59,222 nucleotides of DNA, taken from the NCBI GenBank assembly GCA_038199755.1, contig JBBPYR010000149.1:1-59222 (forward strand), given 5' to 3'. The position numbers were made by a program, and so were the translations under genes. Source of the stretch: JBBPYR01 sp038199755. Its GTDB lineage: Bacteria; Chloroflexota; Ktedonobacteria; Ktedonobacterales; Ktedonobacteraceae. This document shows, piece by piece, positions 17,259 to 24,620 of this stretch. Under the pieces are notes generated by a model that saw only the letters and a list, made by a program, of their open reading frames with translations, was not told the origin of the DNA and searched no databases. Positions within the stretch are counted from its first letter, which is position 1; each line of letters opens with the position of its first letter.

Positions 17259-18203
17259 ATGAGCACCTTTGAGCCTATTACGATCGTTGGGGCCGGGTTG
17301 ATGGGCCACGGCATTGCCCAGGTCTTTGCCGCGCATGGCCATCCCGTGCGGCTCTTCGACACCAATGCCACCATTCTGGCGGAAGCTCCCCAACGCATAC
17401 GGGCGAACCTGACGCAACTGGCGGCGCATGGCGTCGGCGCCGAAACGGAGATCGAGGCCAGCATTGCACGGGTCTCCCTCATGCATGATCTGGCGGAGGC
17501 ATGCGCTGGCACAGCCGTGGTGATCGAGGCGGTGAGCGAGAATATGCCGCTCAAACAGCGCATTTTCGCCGAGTTGGACCGCATCTGTCCTGCCAATGTC
17601 ATTTTGTGCAGCAACACCTCGGTCATGAGCATTACCGAAATTGCCTCACAGTCGCAGGGCCGTGAGCGCATTGTGGGCACGCATTGGTGGAATCCGCCGT
17701 TTCTGATTCCCCTGGTGGAAATTGTGCGCACGGTCGATACGAACGTGTACGCGGTAGAGACGATCTACGATTTGCTGCAGCGAGTCGGTAAAAAGCCGGT
17801 GCGCGTCCACAAGGATGTGCCAGGCTTTGTGGGCAATCGTCTACAACATGCCCTGTGGCGCGAAGCCTTCGCCATCATTGACGAGGGCATCACAGATGCC
17901 GCCACCGTCGATGAGGTAGTGCGCAACGGCTTTGGCTTGCGTCTACCCGTGCTGGGTCCCGTCGCGAACGCCGATCTGGTGGGCCTTGACCTGACCCTAG
18001 CCATTCACGACTATATCTTACCGCATCTCAACCGTGACACCCAACCATCGGCCACCTTGCGGGCCAGAGTCGCCGAAGGAAAACTCGGCTTCAAAAGCGA
18101 GTCTGGTTTCCTGCCCTGGTCCGAGCAGGGGATCGCCGCCACGCGCGAGCACCTGGCCACCTACCTGATGCAGGCACTCATCGAGCAAGCACGCGATGAA
18201 TAA
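17259..18203 (+). CDS. 3-hydroxyacyl-CoA dehydrogenase family protein
   Basis: A 314-residue NAD-dependent dehydrogenase. The Rossmann motif is IVGAGLMGHGIAQ (near 8-20). SNTSVMSI and GTHWWNPPFLIPLVEIV carry the catalytic serine and His-x-x-Asn-Pro region. The C-terminal helical domain begins at GFVGNRLQHALWREAF. Length and motifs fit single-domain enzymes such as 3-hydroxybutyryl-CoA, carnitine or L-gulonate dehydrogenases, which cannot be told apart by eye. The start at 17259 follows AAAGGAGG; an upstream in-frame extension would overlap the SDR gene. It ends the compact four-gene catabolic unit. Confidence 0.88.
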   Translation: MSTFEPITIVGAGLMGHGIAQVFAAHGHPVRLFDTNATILAEAPQRIRANLTQLAAHGVGAETEIEASIARVSLMHDLAEACAGTAVVIEAVSENMPLKQRIFAELDRICPANVILCSNTSVMSITEIASQSQGRERIVGTHWWNPPFLIPLVEIVRTVDTNVYAVETIYDLLQRVGKKPVRVHKDVPGFVGNRLQHALWREAFAIIDEGITDAATVDEVVRNGFGLRLPVLGPVANADLVGLDLTLAIHDYILPHLNRDTQPSATLRARVAEGKLGFKSESGFLPWSEQGIAATREHLATYLMQALIEQARDE

Positions 18204-18295
18204 AAAAGGGCAACGGAGTTGGTGCCCGCCCAGCACATCGCTTTACATTGCTTTACTACAAAGAAGTGAAATACCTATGAAAGGAAGTGTTTTTT

Positions 18296-18829
18296 ATGAC
18301 AACGCGGCAACCATTGCCAGAAGGCTATCACAAGACTACACAGCATGAATGGGAGATCATCGCCAACCACGAAATTCAAGGGGTGACTCCTGAGATGATC
18401 GATTGGTGGTGGGATCACATTGACAACACAGAGCGTTACAAATTGTGGCATCCAACCGATCACGTCTCGTTTGAGTGGCTGGTTTCCCCAGCAACAAACG
18501 GGCATGTCGGAGCCATCCAGCTTGTCCAAGAATACTTCAATGGTATCCCCGAAAACCCTCCAACCCTTCAGATTCGCTGGGAAGATGCCACAGGAGTAGA
18601 TGCTGAATACAGTCATGTCCTTTTGGCAACAGGAATAGGTGAGCCACCAGCACGCTTGATGCATGAGTATGAGGCAACCCCTTTCGGGTCACGCATGCGC
18701 AGTCATTTTCATCTTCCCGCTGAAACACCGGAATTTATTATCAAATCGCTGTACGAACACAACAAACAGGAAATGGCGAATTTCGCGACCTTCTTACCCG
18801 ACCTCTATCAATCTAGCACAGATGCATGA
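18296..18829 (+). CDS. PhlG/phloretin-hydrolase-like (DAPG hydrolase family) protein
   Basis: A 177-residue protein. TPEMIDWWWDHIDNTERYKLW then HPTDH, and later MHEYEATPFGSRMRSHF, match the zinc-dependent C-C bond hydrolase family that includes 2,4-diacetylphloroglucinol hydrolase and phloretin hydrolase. Several conserved His/Glu positions that could bind zinc are present. It is shorter than the ~290-residue PhlG enzymes, lacking the N-terminal part, as many family members do. The ATG at 18296 was chosen over a GTG at 18287 because AAGGAAG lies eight bases upstream. Its place between the catabolic operon and an MFS carrier suggests cleavage of an acyl-phenol-type side chain. The substrate is unknown. 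Confidence 0.75.
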   Translation: MTTRQPLPEGYHKTTQHEWEIIANHEIQGVTPEMIDWWWDHIDNTERYKLWHPTDHVSFEWLVSPATNGHVGAIQLVQEYFNGIPENPPTLQIRWEDATGVDAEYSHVLLATGIGEPPARLMHEYEATPFGSRMRSHFHLPAETPEFIIKSLYEHNKQEMANFATFLPDLYQSSTDA

Positions 18830-18925
18830 TTAGCCAAAAGGCCAAGGGATACCCAAAATGTAAGTATCCTAGCTCAGTGAGTAGTGTTGTTAGCAAGTAA
18901 TGCTAGCAGAAAGAGCAGCAGATGT

Positions 18926-20197
18926 ATGAATAATGCCATACAAAAAGAAGCCTCCACACGCTGGTGGATGTTAGTGCTTCTGTCCCTGACGTTACTGGTG
19001 TTGACACTCAACTGGTTTGATGTTGCGGCAGCCTTTCCCCAGATCGGGCAACAGTTCCATCTGGATGTGTCACAACTATCCAATCTGATTGCCTTCTTTA
19101 TTCTCGGTTTCGCCATCTTCCACATTCCAGCAGGTATCCTGGCCTACCGTATCGGTGTGAAGAACACGCTGCTCATCGGGTTGTTGCTGGAATCACTAGG
19201 TGGTATCGCGTGCGCTTTTGCCCCTAACTATGCATGGTTACTAGTATTACGCTTCCTCACGGGGGCTGGGGCTTCGTTTATCGTGGGCATGACCCTTGCA
19301 TTGATCACCTCCTGGTTTCGTGGCCGAGAACTGGCACTCGCGATGGGCATTTCGGCGGGAGCATGCTTTACACTAGGTGAGGCTATTGCGCTCTTTGGCT
19401 GGGTGGGGGTCATCGGAGCCACTGGGTGGTCAACATCCATCCTGATTGGCGGCGTCTTTGGCTTGGTAGTTTTTGTGCTGTGCCTCCTTTTTCTGCGCGT
19501 GCCCAGCCATGAAGCGGTACAACTGGCGGCTGGGAAATTGAACTGGAGTGCGGTGAGGCGCGTCCTGAGTAATCGTGATCTCTGGCTTGTAGGGCTCAGT
19601 TTCTTTGGTGTCTACGGAGCGGGGTTAACGACGGCCCAGCTACTCACAACCTATCTGAGCCAGGTCTATCATTTACCACTAAGCACTGGCGGGCTGATCT
19701 CGGCTGTGTTCGTCCTGATGGCTATTCCGGGTTCAGTCGTCGGCGGCTTACTGGCAGACCGCACCAAAAACTTGCGGGCAGTCTTCGCTGTGCCCTGGGT
19801 TGTGTTGGGCGTGGTTCTAGCCCTGTTTTCGCCTCTAGGCTTGGCCGGTGTCTGGATCATGGTCCTGATAGCTGGGGCGTGCCAGCAATTCGGTTTCTCT
19901 GCCTGGGCCGCTGCTCCCGGTCACTACCGTGATCGCATCAACCCTGAAGATATTGCCACTGCCGAAGGATTGCTGCTCACCGTTTCGGGGCTAGGCGGAT
20001 TTATTATCCCCGTCATCTTTGGTCTGATCGTAGCGAGTAGCGGATTTACAGCTGCCTTTGTCTTCGGTGGCATTGTCAGTATCGTCTTTGCCCTGATTGG
20101 CTTTGCGGCACGTGAACCAAAAAGCGTCAGCGCGACGGCGCTAGAGCCAATCGCATCGATAGAAGCGGCATTCGAGCTGCACCTGGAAGAACAGTAA
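18926..20197 (+). CDS. major facilitator superfamily transporter
   Basis: A 423-residue membrane protein with about 12 hydrophobic segments in two halves. Segment one starts at WWMLVLLSLTLLVLTLNWF, and the cytoplasmic loop between TM2 and TM3 reads FHIPAGILAYRIGVKN, a variant of the MFS GxLaDrxGrr motif; the second half repeats it as GGLLADRTKN. It most resembles CynX/nitrate- or organic-anion-type MFS carriers (LNWFDVAAAFPQIGQQF). It probably imports the substrate of the IclR-linked catabolic genes. No strong ribosome binding site marks the start; 18926 was preferred over an upstream GTG at 18884. A hairpin terminator follows. Confidence 0.85.
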   Translation: MNNAIQKEASTRWWMLVLLSLTLLVLTLNWFDVAAAFPQIGQQFHLDVSQLSNLIAFFILGFAIFHIPAGILAYRIGVKNTLLIGLLLESLGGIACAFAPNYAWLLVLRFLTGAGASFIVGMTLALITSWFRGRELALAMGISAGACFTLGEAIALFGWVGVIGATGWSTSILIGGVFGLVVFVLCLLFLRVPSHEAVQLAAGKLNWSAVRRVLSNRDLWLVGLSFFGVYGAGLTTAQLLTTYLSQVYHLPLSTGGLISAVFVLMAIPGSVVGGLLADRTKNLRAVFAVPWVVLGVVLALFSPLGLAGVWIMVLIAGACQQFGFSAWAAAPGHYRDRINPEDIATAEGLLLTVSGLGGFIIPVIFGLIVASSGFTAAFVFGGIVSIVFALIGFAAREPKSVSATALEPIASIEAAFELHLEEQ

Positions 20198-20206
20198 GAC
20201 ATAGCG

Positions 20207-20240
20207 TTGTGGGGCGTGACAATACAGTCACGCCCCACAA
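20207..20240. terminator. hairpin between convergent genes
   Basis: Perfect 13-base arms (20207-20219 and 20228-20240; TTGTGGGGCGTGA and its complement) around an 8-base loop, between the MFS gene and the converging DprA-like gene. Without a clear T-run it may act on both strands. Confidence 0.7.
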
Positions 20241-20281
20241 TTCGCGTGTGCTTAAAATTAGCAATGCAGTAGACATAGCCA

Positions 20282-21274
20282 CTACTCACCTGCCGCTATG
20301 AATAATGGTGTTTGTTCTGGTCGCTCGGATAGCTTATCCTGTCGTTGGCGTTGCATGCTACTTTCTTGTAACAAAGACACAAAGGTATCAGCATATCCTT
20401 CTGACGCCCCCACTAACCTCTTACCTCCTAATTGTAGAAGTGCCTCATTCCCTGGTAGTGACGTAGCATCTGCCTGCCGAACATACAATAGGCGTTTCTG
20501 CGCCAAAGCACTCTTCGCGCCTTCCCATGTGCCACCTTTTATATCTGACTCTGCCACAATCACTATCTGAGCCAGTCCTGTTACTATCTTATTTCGCTCC
20601 ATCGCACGACTCACAACCCAGGGAGCGTCTGGATGAAATTGGCTCAAGAGCAACACATTCCCCGTCTCGGCTCTTGCTTGCAAAGTACGAAACTGGACGC
20701 GACTCAGCTTCCGTATGCCATGAGGCAGCACGACAGTTGTATGGCCACTAGCACTCATTGCCCCGTCATATGCAGTGCGATCAATGCCACGTGCATTTCC
20801 GCTGATTACGTTAGCACCCTGGTTAGCCAGAAACTGAGCAGCGGCACGAGTAAAAGTGATGCTTGCCTCGTTAGCATTACGCGACCCAATAATGGCGATG
20901 GTTTGACGTTCTAGAGTACTCAAATCGCCCATATAAAAGAGTAAAGGGGGTATCTGATTGCGACCAAGAGCCTCTTTCAACAGTTTAGGATATTCAGCAT
21001 CAAGTACGGTCATCATATGGATAGTATCACGCTGGAGCTGCTCCACAAGAAACGCCTGTGCCACCAGCTTTTCTTTTGCCTGCATTAACTTTTGTACAAT
21101 TTTCTCGTTTAATTGACAGGTTTTCTTCCATTCCTCAACATCAGCAGCAAAAAACTCCTCTACCGTTCTTCCCAGTTGCTTGCACCATCTAACCAGAATG
21201 TCATTCACCTCACGAGTGCTTAAATGGCTTTCAAACACTAGCGCAAGCCAGCATCCCTGTTCTCGTAGATTCAT
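20282..21274 (-). CDS. DprA/Smf-like protein, possible ShosA-type partner of the adjacent PRTase
   Basis: A 330-residue protein with a DprA-like Rossmann core: YPKLLKEAL, IAIIGSRNAN, VISGNARGIDRTAYDGA, TTVVLPHGI, MERNKIVTGLAQIVIVAE and GTWEGAKSAL match the canonical DprA pattern. Differences include loss of the YP..N segment after the GxVLPxG loop and no winged-helix C-terminus. Canonical DprA loads RecA on incoming DNA during transformation. In ShosTA systems a DprA homologue (ShosA) acts as antitoxin to a phosphoribosyltransferase (ShosT). Here the gene follows a PRTase gene by 11 bases in the order T then A. That arrangement, and a DinD/BRO gene next door, favour the defence or toxin-antitoxin reading, but a competence role cannot be excluded. 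Confidence 0.8.
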   Translation of the reverse strand: MNLREQGCWLALVFESHLSTREVNDILVRWCKQLGRTVEEFFAADVEEWKKTCQLNEKIVQKLMQAKEKLVAQAFLVEQLQRDTIHMMTVLDAEYPKLLKEALGRNQIPPLLFYMGDLSTLERQTIAIIGSRNANEASITFTRAAAQFLANQGANVISGNARGIDRTAYDGAMSASGHTTVVLPHGIRKLSRVQFRTLQARAETGNVLLLSQFHPDAPWVVSRAMERNKIVTGLAQIVIVAESDIKGGTWEGAKSALAQKRLLYVRQADATSLPGNEALLQLGGKRLVGASEGYADTFVSLLQESSMQRQRQDKLSERPEQTPLFIAAGE

Positions 21275-21285
21275 TTTTCTTCCTC

Positions 21286-21657
21286 CTACTGATCATCCGA
21301 ATGCAAAGTGCGTGTGATCGTAAATGGATAAACGGCTAATGCGCCATCTTTTCGCAGTGCCTTTGCAGCAGCACGCAAAGTATAACCAGAGTCATAAATA
21401 TCATCAATAAGCAGCAAGGTATATCTTGCACAACTCTGAGGCGGATGAATAGAAAACGCATTTTTTACATTATGCTCTTTTTGCACAGCGTTCGTAAAAT
21501 TCTTTTGCTCTTCTGTTGAACGTACCTTTACCAGCACTGGCAGATATCTTATATGTAGCATATCAGCGATACGACGTGCAAATACTTCTACGAGCTTCCC
21601 ACTTTTGGTGGGGGGTACACTCACGATACCATTAATTTTCTCCAGTGAATCCCACAT
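21286..21657 (-). CDS. short ComF-like phosphoribosyltransferase, candidate ShosT-type toxin or RecQ-PRTase remnant
   Basis: A 123-residue PRTase domain. YTLLLIDDIYDSGYTLRAAA is the PRPP-binding motif of type I phosphoribosyltransferases, and GIVSVPPTKSG opens the domain. Upstream, the same frame stays open for another 243 codons, but that stretch is antisense to the DinD-like gene and looks non-coding, so the ATG at 21657 was taken; its ribosome binding site is weak. Similar domains occur at the C-terminus of some RecQ-type helicases, alone in ComF, and in ShosT, the toxin of ShosTA. It is directly followed by the DprA-like gene. It may be shorter than typical ShosT, so truncation is possible. 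Confidence 0.65.
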   Translation of the reverse strand: MWDSLEKINGIVSVPPTKSGKLVEVFARRIADMLHIRYLPVLVKVRSTEEQKNFTNAVQKEHNVKNAFSIHPPQSCARYTLLLIDDIYDSGYTLRAAAKALRKDGALAVYPFTITRTLHSDDQ

Positions 21658-21768
21658 TCCGCAGAAGAGTTGAAGGTAAAAGAATTTCCAATACAGTACG
21701 GGAAAAAAATGTGGGTTATGATATAATTTCTGTAATAAAAGAACCCCATATCTAACATTGGAGCAGTC

Positions 21769-22659
21769 ATGACAAAAGAATCCACGCCAGCAACAAGCGT
21801 TGCACTCTTCCAAGAAAAGACAGTCAGACGTGTCTGGTATCAGGACCGTTGGTATTTTTCCATCATTGATGTCATTGCCATCCTCACAGATAGTGATCGG
21901 CCCCGGAAGTATTGGAGTGACCTGAAAGTAAAGCTGGCAAGAGAAGGCTATGTTGAAGTGTCCGAAAAAATCGGACAGTTGAAAATGGAAGCTCCAGATG
22001 GAAGAATGCGTGTAACAGATGCCGCAGACACAGCTACTATTCTCCGTATTATTCAAAGTATTCCAAGTCCAAAAGCTGAGCCATTTAAGCGATGGCTGGC
22101 AGAAGTAGGGACACAACGCATTGAAGAAATCCAAAATCCAGAAATGGCTATGGAGCGCATGAGGAAAACCCTGGAAGCAAAGGGTTATCCAAAAGATTGG
22201 ATAGACATGCGAATGAAAAGTATAGCTATTCGTAACGATCTCGTACAAGAGTGGGCCGACCGCGGCGCGAAAGAAGGAATTGAGTACGCGATCCTCACGA
22301 ATGAAATAGCAAACGCGACGTTTGGCATGAGCATCCAGGAACACAAAAACCTTAAAGGACTCAAGCGGGAAAATGTGCGCGATCACATGACAAACCTTGA
22401 ACTTATTTTAACGATGTTGGGGGAGGAAACCACAACAACACTCCATCAGGATCGGGACTCACAAGGCTTTACAGAGTTGCAGAAAGATGCAAGGGAAGGC
22501 GGCGAAGTTGCAGGAAGCACCAGAGAAGATATAGAGCAGCGAATCGGCAGGTCCGTTGTTAGTCCGACCAACTATCTGCATTTAACCGCAGGCAAAAAAC
22601 GGGAAAAACCTCTAAAGTCAGAAAAGCAACAACAACTCCCCACAACAGACAATACATAA
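21769..22659 (+). CDS. BRO-N / DinD-like (DNA-damage-inducible protein D) protein
   Basis: A 296-residue protein. Residues 10-110 form a BRO-N-type domain (VRRVWYQDRWYFSIIDVIAIL, then YWSDLKVKL and MRVTDAADTATILRIIQSIPS), as in phage antirepressors. The C-terminal half, including WADRGAKEGIEYAILTNEI and GEVAGSTREDIEQRIGRSVV followed by SPTNYL, matches DinD. E. coli DinD inhibits RecA-mediated strand exchange. The start follows GGAG by about six bases, and TATAAT (21722-21727) lies upstream without a clear -35. It is divergent from the PRTase/DprA pair. Viral-type antirepressor domains are common in mobile and defence islands. Confidence 0.8.
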   Translation: MTKESTPATSVALFQEKTVRRVWYQDRWYFSIIDVIAILTDSDRPRKYWSDLKVKLAREGYVEVSEKIGQLKMEAPDGRMRVTDAADTATILRIIQSIPSPKAEPFKRWLAEVGTQRIEEIQNPEMAMERMRKTLEAKGYPKDWIDMRMKSIAIRNDLVQEWADRGAKEGIEYAILTNEIANATFGMSIQEHKNLKGLKRENVRDHMTNLELILTMLGEETTTTLHQDRDSQGFTELQKDAREGGEVAGSTREDIEQRIGRSVVSPTNYLHLTAGKKREKPLKSEKQQQLPTTDNT

Positions 22660-22690
22660 CCCGTCTTTTTTTAATCACCCTAATAATATT

Positions 22691-23113
22691 TTACACAGCA
22701 GCATTTTGCAGCAGTTCCGCCTCAATGCGTTGCCGAATGGCATTGCGCACACGACGATAAACGGCCAATTGTTCCTCTTCGCTACCCGTAGCCTTTGATG
22801 GATCAGGAAAAGACCAGTGGAGTTGCCGTTTTGCGCCCACAAAGACGGGGCAGGCCTCAGCCGCCGCATCACACACGGTGATCACCGCGTCGAACGGCTG
22901 CGTGAGAAAACGCTCAAGCGTCTTGGACTCCTGACCTGAAATATCGATACCAATTTCAGCCATCGCGCGCAGAGCCAAGGGGCGCACATGCGTCGCCTCC
23001 GTACCCGCGCTGAATGCCTCAAAGCGATCACCAGCTAGAGCATTCAGCAATCCCTCAGCCATCTGAGAACGAGCCGAATTGTGCGTACAAATGAAGAGCA
23101 CACGTTGTTTCAT
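22691..23113 (-). CDS. arsC: thioredoxin-type arsenate reductase (low-MW phosphatase fold)
   Basis: A 140-residue protein. The P-loop CTHNSARS (residues 9-16) fits CX5R of low-molecular-weight tyrosine phosphatases. A cysteine pair six residues apart in VCDAAAEACPVF corresponds to the second and third redox cysteines of thioredoxin-coupled ArsC, and HWSFPDPSKATGSEEE is a conserved block. It reduces arsenate to arsenite in the cytoplasm for export. No ArsR, ArsB or Acr3 gene is adjacent, so it is isolated from the usual operon. Lies downstream of meaB on the same strand with a 46-base gap. Confidence 0.88.
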   Translation of the reverse strand: MKQRVLFICTHNSARSQMAEGLLNALAGDRFEAFSAGTEATHVRPLALRAMAEIGIDISGQESKTLERFLTQPFDAVITVCDAAAEACPVFVGAKRQLHWSFPDPSKATGSEEEQLAVYRRVRNAIRQRIEAELLQNAAV

Positions 23114-23159
23114 AGAGTTTCACCTTTCCTGCTCGCCCAAACGAAGAAGCAGGTTTCTT

Positions 23160-24116
23160 CTAGCTATCTTCCCTCAAGCCGATGCGTTGTTCTAGCTCGC
23201 GGGCGACGCTGTAGGGGTCACGGTCGCGTTTCGTCACATCCTCGACCAGTGTATTCCACTCGTCCTCGCTCACCTGCTGCTGCAAGTTGGTCACTACAGT
23301 GCGTAGAATAAGGTTGCGTATCTCGCTGCGTACCTGGCGTTGGGCGCGCTGCGCCAACGTACCGCTTGCAACGAGATACTCGTAATGCTCATGGATGAAA
23401 TCCACCAATTTGGGGATACCCTCCCTTTTCAGAGCCATCGTCTTCAGCACGGGAATACGCCAACTGCCCTTGCGTCGATTGGGATCGAGGCTGAGCAGCA
23501 TGGCAAGCTCGGCCACTGTTTGATCTGCCCCCGGCTTATCGGCCTTGCTAACCACGAAAATATCGGCGATCTCAAGGATACCTGCCTTGATCGCCTGCAC
23601 CTCATCGCCCATCCCCGGCGCGCACACAACCAGCACCGTTTGCGCGGTCCGCATAACCTCGACCTCCGCCTGGCCCGTTCCCACGGTTTCAATAATCACG
23701 GGATCATAGCCTGCCGCGTCCATCGCACGCACCACATCACGCGTAGAGGCTGACAGACCACCCAAGCTGCCACGGCTCGCCATGCTGCGGATAAACACGT
23801 TTGGATCGCCCGCTAACTCCATCATGCGAATACGATCACCCAGAATCGCGCCGCCGCTAAACGGGCTGGTCGGGTCGATAGCAACAACCCCCACCTTGCA
23901 GTCACGCTGCCGTAATTCGCGCACAAGCTGTGTTACCAGCGTACTTTTGCCCGCGCCCGGCGCGCCAGTCACACCAACAATATGGGCCTTGCCCGCGTGC
24001 TGATGTAGCTCTGCGAGGTAGCCATGCACCTGTGGCACCTCGCTCTCAATCAATGTCACCATCCGTGCCAGTGCGCGGCGATCTCCACTTAGTAAGCGTT
24101 CAACAATATTTTGCAA
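23160..24116 (-). CDS. meaB: methylmalonyl-CoA mutase-associated GTPase MeaB
   Basis: A 318-residue G3E-type GTPase. Walker A is VTGAPGAGKSTL (near 50-61); VAIDPTSPFSGGAILGDRIRM, FIRSMASRG and VIIETVGTGQAEVEV are diagnostic MeaB/ArgK blocks, and VVSKADKPGAD is the guanine-specificity loop. MeaB protects methylmalonyl-CoA mutase from inactivation and gates cobalamin loading. It follows the B12-binding domain gene by only six bases, so the two are co-transcribed. The mutase large subunit is not in this window. Confidence 0.95.
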   Translation of the reverse strand: MQNIVERLLSGDRRALARMVTLIESEVPQVHGYLAELHQHAGKAHIVGVTGAPGAGKSTLVTQLVRELRQRDCKVGVVAIDPTSPFSGGAILGDRIRMMELAGDPNVFIRSMASRGSLGGLSASTRDVVRAMDAAGYDPVIIETVGTGQAEVEVMRTAQTVLVVCAPGMGDEVQAIKAGILEIADIFVVSKADKPGADQTVAELAMLLSLDPNRRKGSWRIPVLKTMALKREGIPKLVDFIHEHYEYLVASGTLAQRAQRQVRSEIRNLILRTVVTNLQQQVSEDEWNTLVEDVTKRDRDPYSVARELEQRIGLREDS

Positions 24117-24122
24117 GGTCGT

Positions 24123-24545
24123 TTACACCCCAACACTCAGGCGATCAGCCTGAATATTGTCCTGCACAAATTTGATGATCTCACCCGTGGGTGTGCCTGG
24201 ACCGAAGCAACCTTTGATGCCCATTGCCTTAATCGCGGGAATGTCCTCATCTGGCAGAATGCCGCCCGCCGCCACCAGTATATCCGTCACATTATCCCGC
24301 TTGAGCAGTTCCATCACCTTTGGAAAGATTGCCATATGCGCGCCAGAGAGAATACTCATTAAAATAGCATCCACATCCTCCTGAATGGCCGCCTCGACGA
24401 TCATTTCGGGCGTCTGGCGAATACCAGTATAGATAACTTCCATGCCAGCATCACGCAGCGCACGAGCGATCACCTTCGCACCGCGATCATGCCCATCTAA
24501 ACCCGGCTTAGCAACTAATACACGGATTGGGCGAGTATCAGCCAT
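24123..24545 (-). CDS. cobalamin-binding small subunit of methylmalonyl-CoA mutase type
   Basis: A 140-residue protein consisting of a B12-binding domain only. RVLVAKPGLDGHDRGAKVIA contains the DxHxxG motif whose histidine ligates cobalt. SILSGAH and VAAGGILPDEDIPAIKAMG supply the SxL and GG motifs. This matches the C-terminal domain of methylmalonyl-CoA mutase encoded separately, as in archaeal-type mutases. The start at 24545 has AAAGGAG upstream; the longer frame to 24584 lacks support. It is co-transcribed with meaB. The catalytic large subunit must be encoded elsewhere. Confidence 0.93.
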   Translation of the reverse strand: MADTRPIRVLVAKPGLDGHDRGAKVIARALRDAGMEVIYTGIRQTPEMIVEAAIQEDVDAILMSILSGAHMAIFPKVMELLKRDNVTDILVAAGGILPDEDIPAIKAMGIKGCFGPGTPTGEIIKFVQDNIQADRLSVGV

Positions 24546-24578
24546 AGGAGACTCCTTTGTCAAAAACATAGAGACCTT

Positions 24579-24600
24579 GGGCATCCCCTTGCGGGTGCCC
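24579..24600. other. small GC-rich hairpin upstream of the B12 gene
   Basis: GGGCATCCC and GGGTGCCC pair with one bulged base around a 5-base loop, in the 75-base gap between the methyltransferase stop and the B12-subunit start. It has no T-run, so a terminator role is uncertain. Confidence 0.35.
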
Positions 24601-24620
24601 TGACCTACAATAATCTCAGC

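Noticed and set aside
21658..22386. Long open frame continuing upstream of the PRTase domain
   Set aside because: It is antisense to the well-supported DinD/BRO-type gene and reads as Phe/Cys-rich non-protein-like sequence, so it was not taken as an N-terminal domain.
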